Below, one piece after another: positions 18,488-26,923 of a DNA stretch of 64,000 nt (positions within the stretch are counted from its first letter, which is position 1; each line of letters begins with the position of its first letter). The DNA lies in assembly GCF_015461835.1 (NCBI RefSeq), contig NZ_JACOPX010000020.1, forward strand, positions 39,725 through 103,724. The letters are read 5' to 3'. The translations under genes were made by a program, and so were the position numbers. The notes under the pieces were generated by a model that saw nothing but the letters and a program-made list of their open reading frames with translations, made no database searches and had not been told where the DNA came from. The DNA is from Pseudomonas neuropathica. Its GTDB lineage: Bacteria; Pseudomonadota; Gammaproteobacteria; Pseudomonadales; Pseudomonadaceae.

Positions 18488-18617
18488 GAATGGCTGGTGA
18501 AGCCCTTCGATGCTCCTATGTTGTGTTAAGTGTTGGCAGATATCTGAACCCCGCCCTAGCGGTTCGGAACTTAAACCCCGGAATTTCTCCCTCCCCAATG
18601 AAATCCGGGGCTTTTTT
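18488..18617 (+). ncRNA. ersA: ErsA small regulatory RNA (Spot 42 position)
   Basis: The 424-bp gap between polA and engB is where Pseudomonas encodes ErsA, an Hfq-dependent RNA controlling exopolysaccharide, virulence and membrane genes. Here an AlgU-type promoter ends about 7 bases before a ~130-nt stretch that closes in a rho-independent terminator. The predicted length matches the ~132 nt known for P. aeruginosa ErsA. The interior has a hairpin (GAACCCCGCCCTAGCGGTTC). The 5' boundary is inferred from the promoter. In the rest of the gap (18347-18450, 18620-18770) I see no gene. Confidence 0.8.
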
Positions 18618-18618
18618 T
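18576..18618 (+). terminator. ersA: Rho-independent terminator of ErsA
   Basis: CCCCGGAATTT pairs with AAATCCGGGG across a pyrimidine-rich loop (CTCCCTCCCCAATG), followed by seven T. The C-rich single-stranded loop is the kind of seed region used by sRNAs. Confidence 0.85.
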
Positions 18619-18770
18619 GCCCAAAATTTGTCTGTAGCGCGTTCATGCTGCGTTGAAAGATCAGCTCAAATGCTCATTTAGGTCCCCTAAAGTCGAGCGC
18701 GACCCCGGCCGCTTTTCACTGCCCTTTCGCCTTGCCTGAACACACTACAAACAAATTTCCATATCCCGAA

Positions 18771-19415
18771 TTACTCGGCTGCCGCCTCGGTGCCTTTGTC
18801 TGCCAGTTCCATCCAGCCGGCCAGTACAGTGTAGGCCTCTTCCAGGCCCATGCGTTTTGGCGCGGAGAACAGCTGGATGGTGACCAGATCGCCCCAACCC
18901 TTGCGGATTTCCGACTGCACTTTGAGCAGGGTGTTCTTGGCTGCGCCGTAGGTGAGCTTGTCGGCCTTGGTCAGCAGGATGTGCATCGGCATGCCGGCCG
19001 CAACGGCCCAGTCGAGCATCAGCAGGTCGAAGTCGGTCATTGGATGACGGATGTCCATCATCAGAATCAAACCCTTCAAACTCTCGCGGCCACCGAGGTA
19101 AGCCTCAAGGTGACGCTGCCAGTGCATCTTCAGCGGGATCGGTACTTTTGCATAACCGTAGCCCGGCAGGTCGACCAGACGGCGATCTTCGTCTAGCTTG
19201 AAGAAGTTCAACAGCTGTGTGCGACCCGGCGTTTTCGAGGTGCGCGCCAGGCTGGCGTGAGTCAATGTGTTCAGCGCGCTGGATTTGCCGGCGTTGGAAC
19301 GGCCGGCAAACGCTACTTCAAAGCCTTCGTCGTCAGGGCATTGATCAACTTTGGCGGCACTGAGCATGAACGTGGACTGTTGGCACAGGCCGAGGATGGG
19401 ATTCTTGAGTTGCAT
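18771..19415 (-). CDS. engB: Ribosome-biogenesis GTPase EngB (YihA/YsxC)
   Basis: A 214-residue GTPase needed for 50S subunit assembly. G1 (GRSNAGKSS), G3 (DLPGYGYAK) and G4 (TKADK) motifs are present, and the family region LILMMDIRHPMTDFD follows. I start at the ATG at 19415 (MQLKNPILGL); the open frame continues 42 residues upstream but that part is not family-like. It diverges from the cytochrome c5-type gene at 19607. Confidence 0.95.
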   Translation of the reverse strand: MQLKNPILGLCQQSTFMLSAAKVDQCPDDEGFEVAFAGRSNAGKSSALNTLTHASLARTSKTPGRTQLLNFFKLDEDRRLVDLPGYGYAKVPIPLKMHWQRHLEAYLGGRESLKGLILMMDIRHPMTDFDLLMLDWAVAAGMPMHILLTKADKLTYGAAKNTLLKVQSEIRKGWGDLVTIQLFSAPKRMGLEEAYTVLAGWMELADKGTEAAAE

Positions 19416-19606
19416 GGGATTTCCGATGTGGGCGGCGCCGGGATTGGGCGCGGAACGCGGTGTCGCTTCCGTTTCAGTGACGCCAGTATATAATGCCGCA
19501 GATTTTGTGTGTGCTTTGTCCCAGCGTAGGATGAAGTTCACGAGAGCGACAGACCTTGATTGCGCATTAGAACGCAGAACGCTCTCAACCCTGAAAAGGT
19601 CGTTTT

Positions 19607-19897
19607 ATGACGAAATGGCTGCTGGCTGCCGGAGTCTTGATGCCGCTTTACAGCGCACAGGCTACACAGGATCCGGAAGCTGTGTACAACCGTGTTTGTG
19701 GTGCCTGTCATTCCGGCCAACTACCCATGGCGCCCGAAAGAGGCGATCAGGAAGCTTGGACGCCGAGGTTGGCGAAAGGTATGGAGACGCTGGTGCAACA
19801 CGTGACCCAGGGTTTCAAGGCGATGCCGCCGCGTGGTTTGTGCATGGACTGCAGTGCCGAGGATTACCAAGCCATCATCCTGTGGATGAGCGAGTAA
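19607..19897 (+). CDS. Cytochrome c5-family monoheme protein
   Basis: A 96-residue periplasmic c-type cytochrome. The signal peptide ends at about residue 20 and the heme motif is Cys31-Gly-Ala-Cys34-His35. The axial Met is likely in FKAMPPRG. The LCMDC pair that follows is the disulfide typical of cytochrome c5, with the usual EDYQAIILWM C-terminal helix. AAAAGG lies upstream of the ATG. It lies 43 bases before cytochrome c4, so the two are probably cotranscribed. Confidence 0.9.
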   Translation: MTKWLLAAGVLMPLYSAQATQDPEAVYNRVCGACHSGQLPMAPERGDQEAWTPRLAKGMETLVQHVTQGFKAMPPRGLCMDCSAEDYQAIILWMSE

Positions 19898-19940
19898 ACC
19901 CGGTCCATAACTTAACCCTTAGCCGTAGTTGGATTAGCTG

Positions 19941-20552
19941 ATGAACAAATTGATCGTGAGTCTGCTGTTGACCGTGGGAATCTCAGGCTTCGCCCATGCT
20001 GCCGGTGATGCCGCAGCAGGCCAGGCAAAAGCCGCCGTATGCGGAGCCTGCCATGGCCCGGACGGGAACAGCATGGCGCCAAACTTTCCGAAACTGGCCG
20101 GCCAAGGTGAACGCTACCTGACCAAGCAACTGCACGACATCAAGTCGGGCAAACGCACCGTTCTGGAAATGACCGGCTTGCTGACCAACCTGAGCGATCA
20201 GGACCTGGCCGACATCGCCGCCTACTTCGCCAGCCAGAAAGGCAGCGTCGGCGCCGCCGATCCGAAGATCGTCGCTCGCGGTGAAGCGCTGTTCCGTGGC
20301 GGCAACCTGGCCAAGGGCCTGCCAGCCTGCACTGGCTGCCATTCGCCGAATGGCGCTGGCAACGCCGCCGCCGGGTTCCCGCACCTGGGTGGCCAACACG
20401 CTCAATACATCGCCAAGCAACTGACCGATTTCCGCAAGGAAGAAGGCGGCCGCACCAACGACGGCGACACCATGACCATGCAGACCATCGCCAAGCGCCT
20501 GAGCGACGAAGATATTGCTGCGGTCTCCAGCTACATTCAAGGTCTGCACTAA
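19941..20552 (+). CDS. cc4: Cytochrome c4 (diheme)
   Basis: A 203-residue periplasmic diheme electron carrier that feeds terminal oxidases. After a signal peptide (ending GFAHA) there are two homologous domains with heme motifs at Cys34-Gly-Ala-Cys37-His38 and Cys130-Thr-Gly-Cys133-His134. Each has an expected distal Met (SMAPNFP and DTMTMQ regions). It maps next to dsbA, as in other pseudomonads; DsbA and c-cytochrome maturation share thiol chemistry in the periplasm. Confidence 0.95.
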   Translation: MNKLIVSLLLTVGISGFAHAAGDAAAGQAKAAVCGACHGPDGNSMAPNFPKLAGQGERYLTKQLHDIKSGKRTVLEMTGLLTNLSDQDLADIAAYFASQKGSVGAADPKIVARGEALFRGGNLAKGLPACTGCHSPNGAGNAAAGFPHLGGQHAQYIAKQLTDFRKEEGGRTNDGDTMTMQTIAKRLSDEDIAAVSSYIQGLH

Positions 20553-20616
20553 GAGCATTTGGCAGCGATAGATCTCGTGCAACGTTAACGCTCGATTAAT
20601 CCGTCGCAGCAAGTAT

Positions 20617-20646
20617 AAAAAGGGTGGCTTTGGCCGCCCTTTTTTG
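20617..20646 (+). terminator. Rho-independent terminator after cytochrome c4
   Basis: AAAAAGGGTGGC pairs with GCCGCCCTTTTTT across a short loop, with one mismatch. It ends the two-cytochrome unit before dsbA. Confidence 0.85.
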
Positions 20647-20739
20647 TGGCCGCTGCCGTTACACTACAGAACTCATGCCCGCCAGGATCTGTCTGAAAAC
20701 AGGTCGCGCGAGGCGACCCAAATTGTCCAGGAGTAAAGC

Positions 20740-21381
20740 ATGCGTAATCTGATCATCAGCGCCGCCCTCGTCGCTGCCAGCCTGTTCGGCGTGACCGCTC
20801 AAGCCGCCGAAGCACCTGCCGCCCCTTACGTGGAGCTGGCCAACCCGGTGCCGGTTGCAGAGCCTGGCAAGATCGAAGTGGTCGAGCTGTTCTGGTACGG
20901 CTGCCCGCACTGCTATGCCTTTGAGCCAGTGATCAACCCTTGGGTTGAAAAACTGCCGTCCGACGTCAACTTCGTGCGTATCCCGGCCATGTTCGGCGGC
21001 CCATGGGACGCCCACGGCCAAATGTTCCTGACCCTCGAAGCCATGGGCGTCGAGCACAAGGTTCATGCGGCGGTTTTCGAAGCCATCCAGAAACAACACA
21101 AGAAGCTGACCGACAAGAACGACATGGCTGACTTCCTCGCCACTCAAGGCGTGGACAAGGACAAGTTCCTCGCCACCTTCGACTCGTTCGCCATCAAAGG
21201 CCAGATCGTCAAGGCCCGTGAACTGGCCAAGAAGTACGAAATCACTGGCGTGCCAACCATGATCGTCAACGGCAAGTACCGCTTCGACATCGGCTCTGCC
21301 GGTGGTGCCGAGCAGGCGCTGAAGCTGGCTGACCAACTGGTTGCCAAAGAGCGAGCGGCAACCAAGGCTGCCGCCAACTAA
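20740..21381 (+). CDS. dsbA: Thiol:disulfide interchange protein DsbA
   Basis: A 213-residue periplasmic oxidase that puts disulfide bonds into exported proteins. The signal peptide ends near QAAEA. The active site is Cys55-Pro-His-Cys58 (FWYGCPHCYAFEP), and the cis-Pro loop is GVPTMIVNG. A helical insertion lies between the two. CAGGAG lies upstream of the ATG. The next gene begins only 14 bases after the stop. Confidence 0.96.
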   Translation: MRNLIISAALVAASLFGVTAQAAEAPAAPYVELANPVPVAEPGKIEVVELFWYGCPHCYAFEPVINPWVEKLPSDVNFVRIPAMFGGPWDAHGQMFLTLEAMGVEHKVHAAVFEAIQKQHKKLTDKNDMADFLATQGVDKDKFLATFDSFAIKGQIVKARELAKKYEITGVPTMIVNGKYRFDIGSAGGAEQALKLADQLVAKERAATKAAAN

Positions 21382-21395
21382 GCGCGGCTACCGCC

Positions 21396-22274
21396 ATGCG
21401 CCGCTGGAAGTCTGAACGCACCGTTGGCCTGCATGATCCGCAGGTCAACGAGCATCACCTGGAGTCCACGGGCCTGCCCGCAGACCAGCGTCTGCGCTTG
21501 CTCAGTTTCAATATCCAGGTCGGCATCAGCACCGAGCGTTATCGGCATTACCTGACCCGTAGCTGGCAGCACCTGCTGCCGCACAACGGCCGCTCAGGCA
21601 ATCTGCAGAAGATCGGCGACTTGCTCGGCGACTTCGATCTGGTCGCGCTGCAGGAAGCCGATGGCGGCAGCCTGCGTTCGGGCTACGTCAATCAGGTCGA
21701 ACATCTGGCGCAGCTCGGCGCCTTCCCTTATTGGTATCAACAACTCAATCGCAACCTCGGTCGACTGGCCCAGCACAGCAATGGCGTGCTCAGTCGCCTG
21801 AAACCGTGGGCGATCGAGGATCACCCGCTGCCAGGCCCGAAAGGTCGCGGCGCGATTCTGCTGCGCTTCGGCGAAGGCCCGGAAGCGCTGGTGGTGGTGA
21901 TGATGCACCTGGCCCTTGGCGCGCGAACCCGCAGCCTGCAACTGGCCTATATTCGTGAGCTGATCGGTGGCTACAAACACCAGGTATTGATGGGCGACAT
22001 GAACACCCATGCCAGCGATCTGCTGCAACATTCTCCGTTACGCGATCTCGGCCTGCTGGCCCCGCAGGTGGAAGCGACATTCCCCAGCTGGCGTCCTCAG
22101 CGTTGCCTTGATCATATTTTGCTCAGCCCGACCCTGACGCTGGAAAAGGTCGAAGTGCTGGCACAACCGATTTCCGATCACCTGCCGGTCGCGGTAGAGA
22201 TTCGTCTGCCGGGTTCGCTCACGGCCGATGCATTGCCCGCGTTGAGTCCTGCCCCTCGCGGAACCCCTGAATGA
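21396..22274 (+). CDS. Endonuclease/exonuclease/phosphatase-family protein
   Basis: A 292-residue enzyme of the Mg-dependent EEP fold; substrate unknown. The fold's signatures are visible in order: LLSFNIQVGIS, the metal ligand Glu in VALQEADGG, the catalytic loop LMGDMNTHASD, and the C-terminal DHILLSP and SDHLPVAVEI segments with the catalytic His. I see no signal peptide, so it is probably cytoplasmic. It overlaps dgcH by four bases (ATGA), so the pair is translationally coupled. Confidence 0.88.
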   Translation: MRRWKSERTVGLHDPQVNEHHLESTGLPADQRLRLLSFNIQVGISTERYRHYLTRSWQHLLPHNGRSGNLQKIGDLLGDFDLVALQEADGGSLRSGYVNQVEHLAQLGAFPYWYQQLNRNLGRLAQHSNGVLSRLKPWAIEDHPLPGPKGRGAILLRFGEGPEALVVVMMHLALGARTRSLQLAYIRELIGGYKHQVLMGDMNTHASDLLQHSPLRDLGLLAPQVEATFPSWRPQRCLDHILLSPTLTLEKVEVLAQPISDHLPVAVEIRLPGSLTADALPALSPAPRGTPE

Positions 22275-24349
22275 GCGACGACGCCCAGCGCTGGAAAGAG
22301 AAGTACCTCAAAAGCATCGAACAGCAAGACAAGCTTGAACGGCGCTGGGCCGCCAGGCTCGACTTGCTACGGCGCGGTCTGGTGCGCAGCACACTAGCGG
22401 CTGAAGGCACCGATAAAGTCGTCGATCAGTGCATGAAAGAGATGCGCGACGTGGTGCGCACCGACGATATGGACGCCGGCCTCGCCGCCCTGTTGCCGCG
22501 CCTGGAAAAAGCCGTGCTCGATTCCGAGCAGCGCCGCGAAACCCGCATCGATCAAGTCAGTACCGCGCTGACATCGCTGGTCACGCAGTTGCAGGCTTTG
22601 CCGTTGCCGCGTGAAGTCGCTCAGCCACTGAAGAAATTCGCCAAACAACTGGATAGCCGCGTCGGCTCGGCGCGGGAAATGCCGCTGTTGCTGAGTGAAC
22701 TCAGTGGCTTGCAGGGCAAGGCTTTGAGTCAGCTGGAAACGCCAGCCGAACCGGGGCGCCCAGGATTGTTGCAGCGTTTGTTTGGTAGCCGTGACAGCGA
22801 AGAAGCGCTAGCGACACAATCCCCCGCGCAGGTTCCAGCCTCGCCGCCAGAGCAACCGCTGGCTGCACCGTCACCCACACCGGAAACCGTACAGCTCGCG
22901 CCTGTCGCGGCGACTGAGCCGGTACCGGCAGCGCCTGCCAGCGGAGCACTTGCGCCTGTTGTCGAACCATCCACGCCAGCCGCTCCAACCCCGTTGGAAC
23001 CGGCAAATGTGGTGGCCTTCGTGCCGCCAACGGTCGTCAGCGAAGTTATCAGTGAACCGCTCGATCCGGAGGCAGAGCGCTTCGAGCCCGAGCCCGTTTT
23101 CGCCCCCGCTTCAGCGCCGGCTCAAGCGCCGATCACCGCTGAGGCGGTCAATCCTGATGAACTGATCCACCCCGGTGATCCATCACCACCGATCATCGAC
23201 AGCCTGCCCCTGCCCGAACCGATTGCTCAGGCGCTGGCCGCCATCGACCCGGAACAGCCCGAGCACGACATCCTGTTCGCCCTGCCGGACACCCCGGAGC
23301 CCTCTTACAGTTCCGTGGCCAAGCACATCGAAGATACCCTGATCGGGCTGCTCGACGACCTGACCCTGCCGGAACGCCACCGCCCGCAAGCCGAAGCCAT
23401 GCGTGAGCGGCTAAAACACGGTTTGAACTGGTACGAACTGATCCCGATTCTCGACGATCTTGCAACGTTGATGCTGGCGATCACCGACAGCGGCCAGCAC
23501 GAATTCGAAGCCTATCTGCAGCAACTCAATGAACGCCTCGAAGCGTTTCAGAGCAATCTGCAAGCTGCCAGCGAAGGCCATGCCGACAACAGCTCGGCGG
23601 CGAAAGCCATGGACACGCAGATCCGTGAGCAAGTCGACGGCCTGCAGACCAGCGTGCAGGAAGCGGCGGATCTGGAAGACCTCAAGCACGTGCTGGAAAA
23701 TCATCTTGAAGGCCTGCTCGGCACCATGGACCAGCACCAGAAGCAGCGCGACGCCCGCGAGCAGGAAGTCGCCACGCGGCTGAAAAGCCTGTCCGAACGC
23801 GTGGCGCATATGGAGCAGGAAGCCCAGGGTTTCCGCGAACATCTTGAAGTACAACGGCAGAAAGCACTGATCGACCCGCTCACCGGCCTACCGAACCGCG
23901 CCGCGTGGAGCGAACGCCTTGAGCATGAAATCAAGCAGTGGCAACAGCACGGCAACACGCTGAGCCTGGCCATGCTCGACCTCGATCATTTCAAGCGGAT
24001 CAATGACAACTACGGCCATCTGGCCGGCGACAAGGTGCTGAAAATCATCGCCACCGTACTGCGCAAACGTCTGCGCGGCGGCGATTTCATCGCCCGTTTC
24101 GGCGGTGAGGAATTCGTTCTTTTGATGCCGGCGACCCCGCCAGCGGTCGGCGCAAAACTGCTGGAAACCCTGCGCGCCGCTATCGAAGCCTGCCCGTTCC
24201 ACTTCAAGGGTGAACGAGTGACCATCACCCTCTCCATGGGACTGGCGACATTCCGTGCCGGAGAACACAGCGATCTTGTATTGAAAAGAGCCGATCAGGC
24301 GTTGTACCGGGCGAAAAATGCGGGGCGCAACAGGGTCGAGCTGGGCTGA
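22271..24349 (+). CDS. dgcH: Diguanylate cyclase with coiled-coil sensor region
   Basis: A 692-residue cytoplasmic enzyme that makes c-di-GMP. The N-terminal third is helical and charged, then residues ~180-340 are Pro/Ala/Glu-rich and probably unstructured. Residues ~440-525 form a coiled coil leading into the GGDEF domain. The active site is intact (FGGEEF), and the inhibitory I-site RxxD (RGGD) sits five residues upstream, so product inhibition is expected. There is no membrane segment. The homolog in P. aeruginosa (from memory PA5487) is named DgcH. Confidence 0.93.
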   Translation: MSDDAQRWKEKYLKSIEQQDKLERRWAARLDLLRRGLVRSTLAAEGTDKVVDQCMKEMRDVVRTDDMDAGLAALLPRLEKAVLDSEQRRETRIDQVSTALTSLVTQLQALPLPREVAQPLKKFAKQLDSRVGSAREMPLLLSELSGLQGKALSQLETPAEPGRPGLLQRLFGSRDSEEALATQSPAQVPASPPEQPLAAPSPTPETVQLAPVAATEPVPAAPASGALAPVVEPSTPAAPTPLEPANVVAFVPPTVVSEVISEPLDPEAERFEPEPVFAPASAPAQAPITAEAVNPDELIHPGDPSPPIIDSLPLPEPIAQALAAIDPEQPEHDILFALPDTPEPSYSSVAKHIEDTLIGLLDDLTLPERHRPQAEAMRERLKHGLNWYELIPILDDLATLMLAITDSGQHEFEAYLQQLNERLEAFQSNLQAASEGHADNSSAAKAMDTQIREQVDGLQTSVQEAADLEDLKHVLENHLEGLLGTMDQHQKQRDAREQEVATRLKSLSERVAHMEQEAQGFREHLEVQRQKALIDPLTGLPNRAAWSERLEHEIKQWQQHGNTLSLAMLDLDHFKRINDNYGHLAGDKVLKIIATVLRKRLRGGDFIARFGGEEFVLLMPATPPAVGAKLLETLRAAIEACPFHFKGERVTITLSMGLATFRAGEHSDLVLKRADQALYRAKNAGRNRVELG

Positions 24350-24450
24350 GCAAATTGTTCCATTTTGTTTAAATCCGCCCACTGACCATCGAGACGCGAG
24401 GCAGTACGTTACACTGTTGCATTACTGTCTTGCGTGTACTGTCCTCTGCC

Positions 24451-25233
24451 ATGAAATTCTTTGCCCTCCTCGCGTCGCTGCTCGTTCTGGCCGGTTGTGC
24501 CAGCGCCCCGCGTTACGACACTAGCCATCCTTCAGCCAATTACGACAGCCGTATCCAGTTCGTGATCGTCCACTACACCTCGGCGTCGCTGGAACGCTCG
24601 CTGCAACTGCTGACCCATGGCGAAGTCAGCAGCCATTACCTGATCGGCGACGACAAGAGCGGCACCATCTACAAGCTGATGGACGAAAACCAGCGCGCCT
24701 GGCACGCCGGCGAAAGCCAATGGCAGGGCCGTACCTGGCTTAACTCAAGCTCGATCGGTATCGAAATCGTCAATCCGGGCTTCAAGGACACCCCGACCGG
24801 TCGTCTGTGGTATCCGTACAGCGAAGCGCAGATTCAATCGTTGATCGTCCTGCTCAAGGACATCAGCAAGCGCAACGGCATCAGCCCGCGCCACATCATT
24901 GGCCATAGCGACATCGCCCCACTGCGCAAACTCGATCCGGGCCCGTTGTTCCCGTGGAAACGTCTCGCCGCCGAAGGCTTGGGCGTATGGCCGAACGAAC
25001 AGGCAGTAGCGCGCCAGCAAATGCTGTTCAACAGCAGCGAACTGCCGAGCATCAGCTGGTTCCAGGCACAGTTGGCGCACTTGGGTTATGACACACCGCA
25101 GACCGGTGAGCTGGACGTTGCCACACGCCACGTCCTCGCCGCCTTCCAGATGCACTTCCGCCCTGCGCGTTTCGACGGCACGCCGGATGCACAAACGGCC
25201 GCGTTGTTGCTGGTACTCAATCAGACAAAATAA
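24451..25233 (+). CDS. ampDh2: N-acetylmuramoyl-L-alanine amidase, AmpDh2-like lipoprotein
   Basis: A 260-residue amidase of the Amidase_2 family that cuts the MurNAc-L-Ala bond in peptidoglycan or muropeptides. A lipobox (LLVLAGC) at residues ~11-17 indicates membrane anchoring. The zinc site is formed by the His in FVIVHYTSAS and the His and Asp in HIIGHSDIAPLRKLDPGP. A C-terminal peptidoglycan-binding domain (SWFQAQLAHLGYDTPQTGELD) follows. I start at ATG 24451, which gives the lipoprotein signal directly. AmpD homologs of this type feed into beta-lactamase (AmpC) control in pseudomonads. Confidence 0.93.
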   Translation: MKFFALLASLLVLAGCASAPRYDTSHPSANYDSRIQFVIVHYTSASLERSLQLLTHGEVSSHYLIGDDKSGTIYKLMDENQRAWHAGESQWQGRTWLNSSSIGIEIVNPGFKDTPTGRLWYPYSEAQIQSLIVLLKDISKRNGISPRHIIGHSDIAPLRKLDPGPLFPWKRLAAEGLGVWPNEQAVARQQMLFNSSELPSISWFQAQLAHLGYDTPQTGELDVATRHVLAAFQMHFRPARFDGTPDAQTAALLLVLNQTK

Positions 25234-25306
25234 TGACGCCCGCCCGACGGTCAGGGCGAAATTGCAATCAGCAGCTATAACTCATTGGTAATTCTTCGGA
25301 TATTCC

Positions 25307-26923
25307 ATGATGGTTGCTACCCGAGAGACGCTGCGTAGCTGGTTTTATCGCCCCTGGTTTTTGGCGATGATCGCGGCTGTCCTCAGTGCCAGCCTGCTGA
25401 TCGCCGGCGGTATGTTCGTGGCCATGCGTCAGGTCGAGCAAAACGAAAGCCAACAAATGAACGCACAAGGCGAACGTTTTCTGGCCCGCCTCGAACAATT
25501 GTTTGGCCAGTTGCGTGAAAGTCTCGACGACCTGGAAGCGCAGCCCTTGCGCAGTTGTGACGATGAAATGATCGCCACCCTGCAGCAAGTCACCTTCAAC
25601 TATCGCTTCGTCTATGAAGCAGCTTACATGGACGCCTCGCGGATCTGCTCCAACCGTCCGCGCCAGGAAGGTCTGTCGGTGGTCCGCGCGCCAGACATCA
25701 AAGGCCCGACCTACAGCTATTGGCTGAACACCACCACCGAACCTGATGAAAACCGCGCGGCGCTGATGCTGGGGCGCGGCAATTTCCGCGTGGCCACCTC
25801 GCGCGGGCATCTGACCGACATGGTCGATTTGTCCCCCGGCAGCAGCCTGCTGGTGGTGCTCGACCATGGCACCCGTGCGATCCCGGTGCTGGGCACGGCG
25901 CAAGCCTGGCCACCCACGGAACACTGGCCACCGAAAAGTCGCGATGCCCTGCAAGTCACGCAGACCCGGCTGATCTACCGCATGCCCACGGATAATCCGG
26001 AGTATCAGTTGGTGCTGATCACCCCCAGAACCGGCACGCACATTCCGGCTGTCTGGTGGTGGATCATCCCGGCGTGTCTACTGCTCGGCGCCTTTGTCGG
26101 ATTTTTCGTGTTCTTACTGGTGCGCCAGCGTCAGTCTCTGGATGCCGAACTACACGGTGCGATCCGCCGCGGCGAGTTGCAGGTGCTCTATCAACCGATC
26201 TTCGACCTCGATAGCCGCAACTGCGTCGGAGCCGAGGCCCTGCTGCGCTGGCGCCGCCCCGACGGCACGCTGACCAGCCCCGACCTGTTCATCCCCATGG
26301 CAGAAAACACCGGGCAGATCCGGCAGATGACCGACTTCGTCCTGCAGCGCCTGCTGGAGCAACTGGGCCAGTTGCTGCGCGCCAATCCGCAGCTATACAT
26401 CTCGGTCAACCTGGCAGCCTGCGACGTGATGGTGCCCCGCATCGGCCAGGTCATGGCGCGGCTGCTTACCCTGCATCGCGTGGCAGCGAAACAGATTGCC
26501 TTCGAGGTCACCGAACGTGGCTTGATTGATGTGGTGGTGGCGCGGGAAAACCTGCAAGCCTTGCGCGACGTTGGTCATCAGGTGTTGATCGACGACTTCG
26601 GCACCGGCTATTGCAGCCTCGCCTACCTGCAAACCTTGCCGGTCGATTGCCTGAAAATCGACAAAGCGTTTATCGATGCACTGGGCCATGACGCGGCCAG
26701 CAGCGGCGTCGCCCCGCACATCATTCATATGGCCCAGGCGTTGGATTTAAAGGTGATAGCCGAAGGCATCGAGCTGGAATCACAGGCGCAATTGCTCAGC
26801 AGCGAAGGTGTGAAGTTCGGTCAGGGCTGGTTATTCGCCCATGCGCTGAGCGCGGTGCAGTTCATCGAACTGATCACCCGTGGCCGGCGCCTCGCCGGAC
26901 GGCGCATGGATGATGAAGCCTAG
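25307..26923 (+). CDS. Membrane c-di-GMP phosphodiesterase (CSS-type sensor + EAL)
   Basis: A 538-residue protein with a periplasmic sensor between two helices (residues ~17-38 and ~245-270) and a cytoplasmic EAL domain. The sensor holds two cysteines (LRSCDDEM and SRICSNRP) placed as in CSS-motif sensors, where a disulfide controls activity. The EAL domain looks active: EALLRW, SVNLAA (Asn), EVTERG, LIDDFGTGY, LKIDKAF, IAEGIE. It probably degrades c-di-GMP and opposes the DgcH cyclase encoded nearby. The start is one of two adjacent ATGs. It converges with kinB (4-bp overlap at the stops). Confidence 0.9.
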   Translation: MMVATRETLRSWFYRPWFLAMIAAVLSASLLIAGGMFVAMRQVEQNESQQMNAQGERFLARLEQLFGQLRESLDDLEAQPLRSCDDEMIATLQQVTFNYRFVYEAAYMDASRICSNRPRQEGLSVVRAPDIKGPTYSYWLNTTTEPDENRAALMLGRGNFRVATSRGHLTDMVDLSPGSSLLVVLDHGTRAIPVLGTAQAWPPTEHWPPKSRDALQVTQTRLIYRMPTDNPEYQLVLITPRTGTHIPAVWWWIIPACLLLGAFVGFFVFLLVRQRQSLDAELHGAIRRGELQVLYQPIFDLDSRNCVGAEALLRWRRPDGTLTSPDLFIPMAENTGQIRQMTDFVLQRLLEQLGQLLRANPQLYISVNLAACDVMVPRIGQVMARLLTLHRVAAKQIAFEVTERGLIDVVVARENLQALRDVGHQVLIDDFGTGYCSLAYLQTLPVDCLKIDKAFIDALGHDAASSGVAPHIIHMAQALDLKVIAEGIELESQAQLLSSEGVKFGQGWLFAHALSAVQFIELITRGRRLAGRRMDDEA

